Below, in pieces: positions 17,549 through 25,983 of a DNA stretch of 55,310 nucleotides (position 1 is the first letter of the stretch; each line of letters begins with the position of its first letter). The notes beneath the pieces are model-generated. The model was not told where the DNA came from, ran no database searches, and saw only the letters and a list, made by a program, of their open reading frames with translations. The translations under genes were made by a program, and so were the position numbers. Source of the stretch: Hyphomicrobiaceae bacterium (GTDB lineage Bacteria; Pseudomonadota; Alphaproteobacteria; Rhizobiales; Methyloligellaceae); the NCBI GenBank assembly GCA_028066055.1, contig JALCBY010000024.1, positions 1-55,310 on the forward strand, in the 5' to 3' direction.

Positions 17549-18307
17549 TTGCTGCAGAAGTCTAACCTCATCCGATGCGAGAATCTGGCCAAGTCCTTCG
17601 GGCCGGACACCGCTGTCTTGCGTGGCATCAATCTGGATATTTTCGAGGGCGAGTGTGTCGCCCTGATCGGTTCAAACGGCGCCGGCAAATCGACGCTTCT
17701 CAAAAGCCTGATCGGACTGCATCCCCTGACCGAAGGAAGCGTCGTAACCCTCGGCGAAGAGTTCAATGCCTTGCCGACCGGAAAGCAGCGGCAAAAAATC
17801 AGACGTCAGATCGGCTTTGTGTTCCAGAACCATGGTCTGGTGAAGCGCCTCACGGCGCTTTCCAACGTCGTCCACGGCATGCTCGGCATGACGCGCGGGT
17901 GGCGTGCGGTTCATCAGGCCATCGCTCCGTCCGAATGGCGCGAGGCAGGGTTATCAGCGCTCAATGCGGTGCGCTTGCGCGACAAGGCGGCAACCCGCGC
18001 CGATCAACTCTCGGGTGGCCAGTCCCAGCGCGTGGCGATTGCTCGGGCGCTGGTGCGAAACCCGCGACTCATCATTGCCGATGAACCGGCGGCCAGCCTC
18101 GACCCGGTCGCGGGACATGAGGTCATGAAGCAATTTTCAAACCTAACGAAAGACAACGGCATCACGCTGGTTTTCACCTCCCACGACATGGATCACGCCG
18201 CAAGGTACGCCGATCGGATCGTTGCTCTGAAAGCTGGCAAAATCTATTTCGACCGGCCGAGCCACAAGGTGTCGAAACGCGATCTGCAAAATGTCTTCCA
18301 AGACTGA
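17549..18307 (+). CDS. phnC: Phosphonate-type ABC transporter ATP-binding protein
   Basis: The 252-residue ATPase has Walker A GSNGAGKSTLL, a Q-loop (GFVFQNHGLV), the signature LSGGQSQRVAIARAL, Walker B RLIIADEPAASLDP and the H-loop TSHDMDHA. All are intact, so it should be active. PhnC family features include KQRQKIRRQIGFVFQ. Translation appears to start at TTG 17549, with AGAGGTG 6 bases upstream; no ATG or GTG in frame is better placed. The 3' end overlaps phnE by 17 bp, which suggests coupled translation. Confidence 0.88.
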   Translation: MLQKSNLIRCENLAKSFGPDTAVLRGINLDIFEGECVALIGSNGAGKSTLLKSLIGLHPLTEGSVVTLGEEFNALPTGKQRQKIRRQIGFVFQNHGLVKRLTALSNVVHGMLGMTRGWRAVHQAIAPSEWREAGLSALNAVRLRDKAATRADQLSGGQSQRVAIARALVRNPRLIIADEPAASLDPVAGHEVMKQFSNLTKDNGITLVFTSHDMDHAARYADRIVALKAGKIYFDRPSHKVSKRDLQNVFQD

Positions 18308-19103
18308 TCCGCGCAGCGACACGCGGATACCCCGGCTTTCATCGCTGTCCGCGCTGGAATTTACCGTCTTGATCATCGTTGGCGCTGTCGTGATCGTTTC
18401 CATCAACGATGTTTCACCCTCCCCCCAACGGTTCGTCGAAGGGCTGCCCCGCATGTTCAAACTTGTGGAGCGCATGGTACCGCCGAATACGGATCCACAG
18501 TTTCTTTGGCGCATTTTTCTGAGGCTGGTTGAAACCTTTCAGATCGCAATCGCCGGAACCGCCATCGGCATTGCATTGAGCATCCCAATCGCCTGGATGT
18601 CGGCCCGCGGCGTGACGCCGCTTGCCGCGGGCGCGTTTGTCTTCAAGAGTTTCGTCTCTTTCTTTCGCACCGTCCCCGACCTCGTCTGGGCCCTCATATT
18701 CGTGGCATCGGTCGGTCTTGGCGCGGTGGCCGGAACCATGACCATCATCGTTGACACAATCGGATTTTGCGGCCGCTTTTTTGCCGAAGCCATGGAGGAC
18801 GCGGACAAGGAGCCTCAGGAAGCGCTTGATGCCATCGGCGCGGGGCGTTTTACCGTCCTCTGCGGGGCGGTGATCCCCGATGCAATGCCGTCTTTCATCA
18901 ATACCGGGCTGTTTGCCCTTGAAAAGGCGGTCCGCTCATCGGTGGTTCTTGGTTTGGTCGGTGCTGGGGGAATCGGCCAGGAACTCAAAGTGGCGTTCGA
19001 CCTGTTCCAGTATCAGAACGCATCGGCGATCATCTTGGCGATCTTCGTCATCGTGTTGCTTATGGAGCATCTCACCGACCGGTTGCGGATCCGCTTCAGC
19101 TAA
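18291..19103 (+). CDS. phnE: Phosphonate-type ABC transporter permease
   Basis: The 270-residue inner-membrane permease has about six hydrophobic helices and the conserved cytoplasmic coupling motif (EALDAIGAGRFTVLCGAVIPDAMP). The C-terminal block VGAGGIGQELKVAFDLFQYQ is typical of PhnE. It overlaps phnC by 17 bp and ends the phnDCE operon. The next gene, a bactofilin, converges on it with only 6 bp between stop codons and no obvious terminator. Confidence 0.88.
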   Translation: MSSKTDPRSDTRIPRLSSLSALEFTVLIIVGAVVIVSINDVSPSPQRFVEGLPRMFKLVERMVPPNTDPQFLWRIFLRLVETFQIAIAGTAIGIALSIPIAWMSARGVTPLAAGAFVFKSFVSFFRTVPDLVWALIFVASVGLGAVAGTMTIIVDTIGFCGRFFAEAMEDADKEPQEALDAIGAGRFTVLCGAVIPDAMPSFINTGLFALEKAVRSSVVLGLVGAGGIGQELKVAFDLFQYQNASAIILAIFVIVLLMEHLTDRLRIRFS

Positions 19104-19109
19104 CGAAAC

Positions 19110-19691
19110 TCAGCGGACCGAACCCGTAGTGCCCCCGGCAACTGCATTACCTGAAGCCAGGCTTGTTGACCCCGCAGGATCGAGTTTCGCGGTTGAAACG
19201 GGCTTTGTATCGGGAGCTTCTTGCGGTTTGATCTCAGGCTCTTTTTTGGACTTGTCAGGTTGTCTCATGGGCGCTTTGGTGCGCCGCCTCGCGGGTGCCT
19301 TGGCCATCTTTCCCCGCGGTGCCTTTGCGCGAGCTTTTGCCTTCCTAGGCATTCTCTTCTTTTTTGGTTCTTCCTTTTGCAGCGACCGTCCCGAGAAGCG
19401 CCCGCCTTGATCGACAATCAGCGTGTCATACTGAATGTCGCCCACCACGCGCGCGCCGGACTTCAAATGCAGCCGGGAACAGAAGACCGGTCCATCCACG
19501 GTTCCCGCGACGATCACGCTGTCTGCATCCACTTTGCCGTTCACGCAGCCTGCCTGCGAGACGAACAAGGACCCGCATTCAACGTCCCCGTTCACAGTGC
19601 CGCCGATTTCAACCATGCCCGAGGCGGATACACCGCCCCCGATTTCCGATCCCTCCGCGATGAGCGTGAGTTGGCGCCGTCGTCCAAACAT
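19110..19691 (-). CDS. Bactofilin with a basic C-terminal tail
   Basis: Bactofilins polymerise without nucleotide into cytoplasmic filaments that localise wall enzymes and other partners. The 193-residue protein has the beta-helical bactofilin core at about residues 5-100, with repeating turns such as IAEGSEIGGGVSASGMVEIG, VNGDVECGSLFVSQAG and VVGDIQYDTLIVDQGGRFSG. A tail of about 90 residues follows, strongly basic at first (KKKRMPRKAKARAKAPRGKM) and then Pro/Lys/Glu-rich. It lies 78 bp downstream of the bactofilin-PBP fusion on the same strand, so the two are probably co-transcribed and could co-polymerise. AGGTGCAGGG precedes the ATG. The function is inferred from family and neighbour. Confidence 0.88.
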   Translation of the reverse strand: MFGRRRQLTLIAEGSEIGGGVSASGMVEIGGTVNGDVECGSLFVSQAGCVNGKVDADSVIVAGTVDGPVFCSRLHLKSGARVVGDIQYDTLIVDQGGRFSGRSLQKEEPKKKRMPRKAKARAKAPRGKMAKAPARRRTKAPMRQPDKSKKEPEIKPQEAPDTKPVSTAKLDPAGSTSLASGNAVAGGTTGSVR

Positions 19692-19769
19692 CCCTGCACC
19701 TGTCCCTGTTTCAGTTCTTCCTCTCTCATGCCAAGGGGTGCAACTCGCCCAGCCCCCCGACTGGCGACA

Positions 19770-22526
19770 TCAATTCTGGTTCGAAAACGGGTCCCACGTT
19801 CCACCGGTACGTTGACGGCGCTTGACCCGCCGAGTTCCGGGACGCGCTTGCCGATAGCCTGGATATCCCTGTCCATAACCCGGATAGCCTTGGCCGTAGT
19901 TGGGGTATCCCTGCCGATAGCCCGGATAGAACCCATCTCGTGGCCGCCCGAACATCATCGCATTGCCAAAATAGGCGCCGGAGCCGTAGCCGGACGCATA
20001 CATATATTCCTGATCCATGAGCATCGACATCAGCGTGGCGGACCCTATACCGCCCGAGCGCCGACTTGAGGGCTTTGCCTGGAATGCAGCAATTCGCGTG
20101 GGGGCCCTGCGCGAATTCCTATCAATCTGAAGGGCGTTGGAAACAAACGCTTTCCAGATCTGAGCCGGGAGGTTCCCGCCGGTCACTCGTCTCATCGGTG
20201 TGTTGTCGTCATTTCCGACCCAGACACCGACCACGAGATTGCCGGCAAAGCCGACAAACCAGGCATCGCGATAATTCTGGCTGGTGCCGGTTTTTCCGTA
20301 GGACGGAATTGAAAGCCGTGCGGCACGTCCCGTTCCCGCCTGTACGGTCGCTTCTAGGAACTGCCTCATGGTCCCGCCTTCCATCAGTCTCCAGCGGCCG
20401 GCTCCCTTGGGCGGCATTCCGGAGCCGGAATTACGCGCGCCCATGGAGACAATGCCCCAGGGCTTGATGGGATAGGCGTTTGCGGCAAAGGCCGCATAGG
20501 CTGATGTCAGATCGACCAGTGTCACCTCGGACGTTCCCAGCGCAATACTGGGATGTTCATCCGATATAGGCGTGGTAATGCCCAAGTCCCGCGCGGCGGT
20601 CGCTACCTGGTGCGGGCCGACTGCCTGCGTCAGCCGGACCGAGACCGTATTGATGGATGAGGAAAACGCCCGCCTGAGCGGCATAATCCCGCGATACCGT
20701 CCATCATAGTTCCGCGGGCTCCAATCACCGATCGTGATCGGCACGTCGGCAACCATCATGTCCGGCCTGCCGCCGGCGCGCGCCGCGGCCAGATAGACAA
20801 ATGCCTTGAAGGAAGAGCCCGGCTGCCGCAACGCCTGGCTGGCCCGGTTGAACTGGCTGTCGCCATAATTTCGTCCACCGACCATCGCCAGGACGCGGCC
20901 ATCGGGCCGCATGGCGACCAATGCCGCCTGCCCGGCTCTCAGCTTGCGGCTGGAGTTGTTGAGGATCCTCCGGACTGCCGCATCGGCAGCGCGCTGCAGC
21001 CTCGGATCGAAGCTGGTCCGGATCGGCAGGGGCGCCATGTTGCCATCGTTTTTGACCTTTGCCGTGTCGGCGATCCAGTCCGCATAGAATGCACCGAAGG
21101 ATGCGCGCGACGTATTGAGGGTCTTTGCGAGCTTGAGCTCAGCACGGCGCACCGGATCGAGGCGCCCGTAGTCGACCATCGCGTCCAGCACGAGGGCTTC
21201 GCGGTCTCGGAGCGCCTTTTTGTCCTGTGCAAGCTGGCTTGGCGATTTGAGCAGAGCGACGAGCATCGCAGACTGTGGCACCGTCAGCTTGTCCACGCCG
21301 CGCTTGAAATAGTGGCGCGCCGCGGCACGGAGGCCGAAACATCCCTCGCCGAAGTAGGCGCGGCTGAGATAGCGCTCCAGGATTTCCCGCTTCGTGAGTG
21401 ACGCCTCGAGACGCAAGACCGCAATCGCTTCCTTCACCTTGCGCTCGAAGGATTTTTCGGACGAGAGATACGAGATCTTCGCAAGCTGCTGGGTGATCGT
21501 GCTGCCGCCTTGAACGATCTTACCCGCAGCGTGATTGGCACGCGCGGCGCGAACAATGCCGACGGGATCGATACCGAAGTGAACGAAGAAGCGCCGGTCT
21601 TCGGTTGCAAGCAGGGCATCGATAAAGTGATCGGGAATCTCGTCAAGGCTGACCGATGCATCGACACACCCGCCACGCCGCGCGAACGGTTTTCCTTTCG
21701 CATCCAGCAGGATCAACTCGCGATCCGACGGCACCTCCAGGGTTTTGCTCAACGGATAGTTGCGGGCGGGGTCGGGATCATACCCGCGTGCCACCCAAAA
21801 CAGCGCAAGCGCGGCAATGGCCGTCAGACTCGTAAGCGGCGAAAGAATATGAAACCTGTAGCGCCGGAACCGCTTTGGTTCGTTGGGCCGGTGCAGAAAC
21901 TCAGGCAATTTGGCAGATGTGGAACTGGCCGCCAACTTGAAATACAGAGTGACACGGCGCAGCGTTTCACGCAGCCGATCCGAGATGGGCCCAAGCCGCA
22001 CCATTTGCTCCGAAAGCGCTGAAGTACTCTGGGATTCTTCAGTTTCGGGCGATTGCGTTTCGGCCTTCGGTCTCCACTGCAGTTGAGGGCGAGAGATACG
22101 CAGAGAAGACAGCTTCTGGCGTCCTGCGGACACGATACGGGTCAACAGATCAAAACGCACAACACCCTCCGTATCGACAGTTCCCGACACCATCTGCACC
22201 TCGGATGGGAACGAGGTACCCTTCAGGATGGCGCCCTTCTCCACTGTCAATTGGTGATGCGTAATGTCTCCTTCAACAACTGCGCCATATTTTAGGTAAA
22301 TTTCTTGAGCGTCGATTGAACCGGATACGTGGCCACACACGATCACGCGTTTCGCCGCGACATCGCCCGAGATCACTCCTTTCCTGGTCAGGAAGAGTGA
22401 ATCACAATGCAAATTTCCCTGTATTTCACCTGCAACCTTGACGTCGCCCGCGAACCTGACGTCGCCGCGGAGCGTGGCGTCCGGACCAATGACGGATGCA
22501 AGTCGTGTACCGATCGTAGCCCCCAA
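19770..22526 (-). CDS. Bactofilin domain fused to a class A penicillin-binding protein
   Basis: One uninterrupted 918-codon frame carries two usually separate proteins. Residues 10-105 form a bactofilin core (SVIGPDATLRGDVRFAGDVK, VISGDVAAKRVIVCGHVSGS, GAVVEGDITHHQLTVEKGA). After a linker of about 120 residues comes one membrane helix (about 227-246), then a GT51 glycosyltransferase with ATEDRRFFVHFGID (catalytic Glu309) and QGGSTITQQLAK. The transpeptidase follows with S571SFK574, S624IN626 and K745TG747, so both activities look intact. The C-terminus has GYPGYGQ-like repeats (about 865-892) and a basic end. Class A PBPs keep their N-terminus in the cytoplasm, where bactofilins act, so the topology is consistent. 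The start is TTG 22526, directly after an in-frame stop, with only a weak ribosome binding site. Confidence 0.92.
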   Translation of the reverse strand: MGATIGTRLASVIGPDATLRGDVRFAGDVKVAGEIQGNLHCDSLFLTRKGVISGDVAAKRVIVCGHVSGSIDAQEIYLKYGAVVEGDITHHQLTVEKGAILKGTSFPSEVQMVSGTVDTEGVVRFDLLTRIVSAGRQKLSSLRISRPQLQWRPKAETQSPETEESQSTSALSEQMVRLGPISDRLRETLRRVTLYFKLAASSTSAKLPEFLHRPNEPKRFRRYRFHILSPLTSLTAIAALALFWVARGYDPDPARNYPLSKTLEVPSDRELILLDAKGKPFARRGGCVDASVSLDEIPDHFIDALLATEDRRFFVHFGIDPVGIVRAARANHAAGKIVQGGSTITQQLAKISYLSSEKSFERKVKEAIAVLRLEASLTKREILERYLSRAYFGEGCFGLRAAARHYFKRGVDKLTVPQSAMLVALLKSPSQLAQDKKALRDREALVLDAMVDYGRLDPVRRAELKLAKTLNTSRASFGAFYADWIADTAKVKNDGNMAPLPIRTSFDPRLQRAADAAVRRILNNSSRKLRAGQAALVAMRPDGRVLAMVGGRNYGDSQFNRASQALRQPGSSFKAFVYLAAARAGGRPDMMVADVPITIGDWSPRNYDGRYRGIMPLRRAFSSSINTVSVRLTQAVGPHQVATAARDLGITTPISDEHPSIALGTSEVTLVDLTSAYAAFAANAYPIKPWGIVSMGARNSGSGMPPKGAGRWRLMEGGTMRQFLEATVQAGTGRAARLSIPSYGKTGTSQNYRDAWFVGFAGNLVVGVWVGNDDNTPMRRVTGGNLPAQIWKAFVSNALQIDRNSRRAPTRIAAFQAKPSSRRSGGIGSATLMSMLMDQEYMYASGYGSGAYFGNAMMFGRPRDGFYPGYRQGYPNYGQGYPGYGQGYPGYRQARPGTRRVKRRQRTGGTWDPFSNQN

Positions 22527-22605
22527 TCAACTACTCGTACGCAAGGGCGATACGCGTTGAACCGAACTCGTCTGAAGTTGCGGAAGATCAACGCTCAATC
22601 GAGCG

Positions 22606-22728
22606 ATGCGATTGAAGGACAAACTTAGGGGTTGCATGGGGGGCGAACAAGCAAAACCGCGCAAAAACCGTAAGATTCCGGGCAAAACCCGCAGCATCGA
22701 TGATCTATCTAACGAACTGGACGTGTAA
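22606..22728 (+). CDS. Possible small basic protein (30-40 residues)
   Basis: A short frame runs from ATG 22606, or more likely ATG 22636 (AGGGG five bases upstream), to TAA 22726-22728. From 22636 it reads MGGEQAKPRKNRKIPG and continues to an acidic end SNELDV, giving 30 residues. It fits exactly between the start region of the bactofilin-PBP gene and the stop of the lipoprotein gene at 22737. Balanced codon use and the tight fit suggest it may be real. There is no homology that I recognise, and a chance frame of this length is quite possible. Confidence 0.3.
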   Translation: MRLKDKLRGCMGGEQAKPRKNRKIPGKTRSIDDLSNELDV

Positions 22729-22736
22729 TGCGGGAT

Positions 22737-23243
22737 CTACTGGGTTACACGCGGACCGGAAACCGAACCCCTGGGTCCGCCCGACGCCTGCACAGGCCCG
22801 TCGCAATTCGGACCGCCCTGCGCCCAGTAACCGACATCGGCAACCAGTTTCTGGCCGAGCGCGTAGGGCAAGCGCTGGTTTTTCACGTTGATCTTCGTGC
22901 CGCCGCGGACCGGCTCAAAATCAATCGAAAACGCCTTGAGGCCGCGTCTGCGATCAGGCGTTTCATCATAAATGATGATCCTGGTGGCGTTCGCCCCGGT
23001 CGTCGCGGCACCGGCCTCGCCGCGGAATACGTGCTTTGTCAGTACCGGCGACGAGGGATTGAACCAGCAACCGCGCACCTGACGGGCAATGTGACTGTAA
23101 AGCTGCACCGGAGTGCTGCCTTTGACGATGGTCGTCGGCCCCCGTGAAACCGGGGCGCCACCGCTCCCGCTGCCCGTGGCCCCGCAGGAAGAGAGCATGA
23201 ACACGGCTCCTATCAGAGATGCGGTCGCGAGCGTTCTTGTCAT
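22737..23243 (-). CDS. Hypothetical lipoprotein
   Basis: The 168-residue product starts with a lipoprotein signal (MTRTLATASLIGAVFMLSSC, lipobox LSSC with the acylated Cys at residue 20), so it should be anchored in the outer or inner membrane facing the periplasm. The mature part begins Gly/Ser-rich. A globular region follows, with one Cys at RGCWFNPSS and a later Cys in GGPNCDG that could form a disulfide. I recognise no domain. Phrases such as VKNQRLPYALGQKLVADVGYW are of a type seen in conserved alphaproteobacterial hypothetical proteins. It is monocistronic or precedes nothing obvious; yajQ is upstream on the same strand with a 61-bp gap. Confidence 0.7.
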   Translation of the reverse strand: MTRTLATASLIGAVFMLSSCGATGSGSGGAPVSRGPTTIVKGSTPVQLYSHIARQVRGCWFNPSSPVLTKHVFRGEAGAATTGANATRIIIYDETPDRRRGLKAFSIDFEPVRGGTKINVKNQRLPYALGQKLVADVGYWAQGGPNCDGPVQASGGPRGSVSGPRVTQ

Positions 23244-23304
23244 TCGAGATGCCCCTTAGCCGGTCCAAGTCTATCGCAGGTCCGGATCGGACAGGAATTC
23301 ACGA

Positions 23305-23790
23305 TCAATCCCGCATATTCACAAACTGGAGCGGAACATCGCACTTCAGGCCCTTCACATGCTCAATCGCTGCCTGGAGGTCGTCACGCTTTTTTCCCGT
23401 CACCCTTAATTCATCGCCCTGTATCGCGACCTGAACCTTGAGCTTCGTGCCTTTGAGTTCTTTCACCAGCTTTTTGGCCAAATCACGGTCAATGCCCTCG
23501 CGCACGACAGCCTTCTGGCGAACGGACTGACCGGCGGCAGGTTCTTCCGTCTGATAGTCCAGCGCGGCTGCATCGACCTTGCGGCGCGCCAGATGGCCCT
23601 GCAGCATCTCGCGCATCTGCCTGAGTTTCAGATCGTCATCCGCGTGGAATGTGATTTCCGCATTGCTGCGCTCGACCCGGCAATCGGACCCTTTGAAATC
23701 GTAGCGCTGCTCCATCTCCCGTTCCATGTTGGCGATGGCATTCGCAACTTCGTTCAAGTCTGTTTTCGAGACAATATCGAAGGATGGCAT
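23305..23790 (-). CDS. yajQ: YajQ-family nucleotide-binding protein
   Basis: YajQ proteins are small cytoplasmic proteins with two RRM-like folds. Some bind cyclic di-GMP and act with transcription factors, and others have been linked to RNA or tRNA binding. The 161-residue protein matches the family from end to end: MPSFDIVSKTDLNEV, EQRYDFKGSD, the QSVRQKAVVREGIDRDLAKK block and the DLQAAIEHVKGL end. The ATG at 23790 has GAGGGG eight bases upstream; an in-frame TTG two codons earlier is less likely. No diguanylate cyclase is in the window, so no ligand can be inferred from context. Confidence 0.93.
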   Translation of the reverse strand: MPSFDIVSKTDLNEVANAIANMEREMEQRYDFKGSDCRVERSNAEITFHADDDLKLRQMREMLQGHLARRKVDAAALDYQTEEPAAGQSVRQKAVVREGIDRDLAKKLVKELKGTKLKVQVAIQGDELRVTGKKRDDLQAAIEHVKGLKCDVPLQFVNMRD

Positions 23791-23891
23791 TGTCAATTCC
23801 CCTCAATCGGGGCCGGAACGGCCGTTGATTATGTATACCCCGCGCTTACTCACGCGCCGGGCAATTTGCAACAAGAAAGGAGTCCGGGCGT

Positions 23892-24103
23892 ATGGCAATT
23901 GGAAGCCACAACGGCCCGCATTTTCGTGAGCTGTCGAGCGCTCAACCGGGTTCGAGGTGCAGCCCAAGGACGTTCCGGAACTTGATGGATCATTGGCGCG
24001 CCTCGCGGATGAGGCACGCCCTTTCCACGAAAAGCTCCACGCGCTCAGACTGAAAGTCCGAGCGCGTGGAGGAAAAGAACGTGTCCGATTTGGGAAAAGC
24101 TAA
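23892..24103 (+). pseudogene. Possible small frameshifted ORF between yajQ and fliJ
   Basis: ATG 23892 has an excellent ribosome binding site (AAAGGAG, 8-9 bases upstream) and starts MAIGSHNGPHFRELSSAQPG. In that frame the sequence then becomes Arg/Ser-rich and unlike a protein. In the frame shifted by one missing base it continues as FEVQPKDVPELDGSLARLAD and on to KERVRFGKS before TAA 24101, which looks like normal coding sequence. A single-base deletion near 23950, real or from sequencing, would explain this. The intact product would be about 70 residues of unknown function. Otherwise the 303-bp gap contains nothing I recognise. Confidence 0.3.
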
Positions 24104-24525
24104 ACCGTATCGCTCGCCATACCCATTTTGGGCATCAGCGCAATCTCATCGAGCTCGGCCTGCTCACGGGAAGCATCCTGCGCGCGGATGCGTTCCGCAT
24201 CGCGCTCCTCGATCAGCTCGACCTTTTTGAGTTCCTCAAAGGCGTCGGCCAGCTCGCCGCGCGCCTCCTCAAGTTTCTTCTCAAGCTCCGATATGGAGTT
24301 CTGCAAATTGTCACGCCGCTGGATTGCGGCCTTGGCAAAGGTCGGATACGCGAAATGGTTAACGTCGTTGACGCCTGCCTTCTCCTGCTCGACCTCGATC
24401 TGACGTTCCAAGTCAACGACCATTTGCTTGAGATCCTCAAGCATATTTTCGATATCAGCGACCGTCTGCCGCCGCTCGTCAACCTCGAAACGCCTCAGCT
24501 GTATCAGCGACTTACGTGACTTCAT
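24100..24525 (-). CDS. fliJ: Flagellar export chaperone FliJ
   Basis: FliJ is a soluble coiled-coil protein that sits in the FliI ATPase ring and engages FlhA. The 141-residue product is almost wholly charged coiled coil. It starts [20 protein letters not shown], continues with [20 protein letters not shown], and has heptad-like [20 protein letters not shown]. Length, position directly after fliI, and the 4-bp overlap (ATGA) with the fliI stop support the name, since FliJ sequences are poorly conserved. Its last residues overlap the end of the possible small ORF on the opposite strand. Confidence 0.88.
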   Translation of the reverse strand: MKSRKSLIQLRRFEVDERRQTVADIENMLEDLKQMVVDLERQIEVEQEKAGVNDVNHFAYPTFAKAAIQRRDNLQNSISELEKKLEEARGELADAFEELKKVELIEERDAERIRAQDASREQAELDEIALMPKMGMASDTV

Positions 24526-25898
24526 GACTCAGTACCCTCACTATGTTCCGACTGCAACTCGGCGTGCAATGCCTCGTCCTGTAACGATTCACCATTCAAT
24601 ATCCGTGCCAATTCTCCGTAACCGCCTTCAAGGGACGCCTGGTCCGCCTTGGCCTGGTTAAGGAACTCTTCAAGCATGGGATGATAGGCGATGGCCTCAT
24701 CCACTTCCGGATTGCTGCCCGCGCGATATGCGCCAAGGCGAATGAGCTCTTCCATCTCCGAATAGGTCGACATCAGCTGCCGTGCCCGTCTGACCAGTTC
24801 TTCCTGTTCGCCGCTCAAGCAATCCGGCATGGTCCGCGAGACGGACTTCAGAACGTTGATCGCGGGATACCGGCCGCGCTCGGCGATTGCGCGCTCCATG
24901 ACAATGTGCCCGTCGAGAATCGAGCGAACCGCGTCGGCAATCGGCTCGTTGTGATCGTCACCCTCGACCAGCACAGTAAATAGACCCGTGATCGAGCCGC
25001 GTCCTGTGCCGGGACCTGCGCGCTCAAGCAGGCGGGGAAGTTCGGTGAAAACCGTCGGTGTGTAGCCTTTTGTCGTCGGCGGTTCGCCACCAGCGAGACC
25101 AATCTCACGCTGCGCCATCGCAAACCGGGTCACGCTGTCGATCATACACAGAACTTCAGTGCCCTGATCGCGGAAATATTCCGAAAGCGTCATGGTGAGA
25201 TAAGCCGCCTGACGGCGCATGAGGGCCGCTTCGTCGGAGGTCGCCACGACGAGCACCGAGCGCGCCATTCCTTCCTCGCCGAGATTGTCTTCGATGAATT
25301 CCTGCACCTCGCGTCCCCGCTCACCGATCAGGCCGATGACGGAGATATCGCAGCGCGTGAATCTGGCGAGCATGGACAGCAGAACCGACTTGCCGACGCC
25401 GGAGCCGGCGAAAATCCCCATTCGCTGCCCCTTGCAGCAGGTCACAAACGAGTTGAGCGCCCGCACGCCGAGATCGACCGGCCCGCCCACACGTTCGCGC
25501 TGATGGGCCGGAGGCGGGCAGGCCCGCAGCGGATATTTCCGCGGTCCCAGTACCAGCGGCCCCTTACCATCGATCGGCTCTCCCAGAGCATTTACAATAC
25601 GCCCGAGCCACGCACCTGAAGGTTTGACGGCGGGAACCGCCGGCTCGAGCACGGCTTTGGCGCCCATGCGCACGCCTTCCAGTGGACCGAACGGCAGTGC
25701 GAGCGCGCGGCCATTACGGAAACCGACGACTTCGCAAACGATCTCGCCACGCAAGCCGCTGGCGAGGCGCAGGCGAGAGCCAACGCTCATGGCGTTAATG
25801 GGCCCCGCAATCTCGACCAGCAAGCCCTGGACCGACCTGACCCGCCCATAGACTTCACAAGTCGGCACTGCCGCGATTTCGCTGAGCAACGCTTGCAC
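24522..25898 (-). CDS. fliI: Flagellum-specific ATP synthase FliI
   Basis: FliI is the hexameric ATPase that unfolds and feeds substrates to the flagellar export gate. From GTG 25898 the protein has 458 residues, the usual length. It has Walker [12 protein letters not shown] (about residue 170), [13 protein letters not shown], Walker [13 protein letters not shown], and the family phrase [25 protein letters not shown]. The frame stays open upstream to 26153, but those 85 residues are unlike FliI. GTG 25898 has GGGAGG about 7 bases upstream, which decides the start. fliI-fliJ form an operon divergent from ctrA, with a CtrA box 86 bp before the start. Confidence 0.95.
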   Translation of the reverse strand: MQALLSEIAAVPTCEVYGRVRSVQGLLVEIAGPINAMSVGSRLRLASGLRGEIVCEVVGFRNGRALALPFGPLEGVRMGAKAVLEPAVPAVKPSGAWLGRIVNALGEPIDGKGPLVLGPRKYPLRACPPPAHQRERVGGPVDLGVRALNSFVTCCKGQRMGIFAGSGVGKSVLLSMLARFTRCDISVIGLIGERGREVQEFIEDNLGEEGMARSVLVVATSDEAALMRRQAAYLTMTLSEYFRDQGTEVLCMIDSVTRFAMAQREIGLAGGEPPTTKGYTPTVFTELPRLLERAGPGTGRGSITGLFTVLVEGDDHNEPIADAVRSILDGHIVMERAIAERGRYPAINVLKSVSRTMPDCLSGEQEELVRRARQLMSTYSEMEELIRLGAYRAGSNPEVDEAIAYHPMLEEFLNQAKADQASLEGGYGELARILNGESLQDEALHAELQSEHSEGTES

Positions 25899-25983
25899 GC
25901 AATCCCTCCCGATGTTCTGGAGCCGCGAAGCATCCCCAGCTCCGCAGGTATCCCCCACTCGAACGATTTTGCCCCGCGGATCA

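Noticed and set aside
22606-23243. A plus-strand gene covering the lipoprotein region
   Set aside because: The minus-strand frame has a clear lipobox signal, while plus-strand frames lack start signals and motifs.
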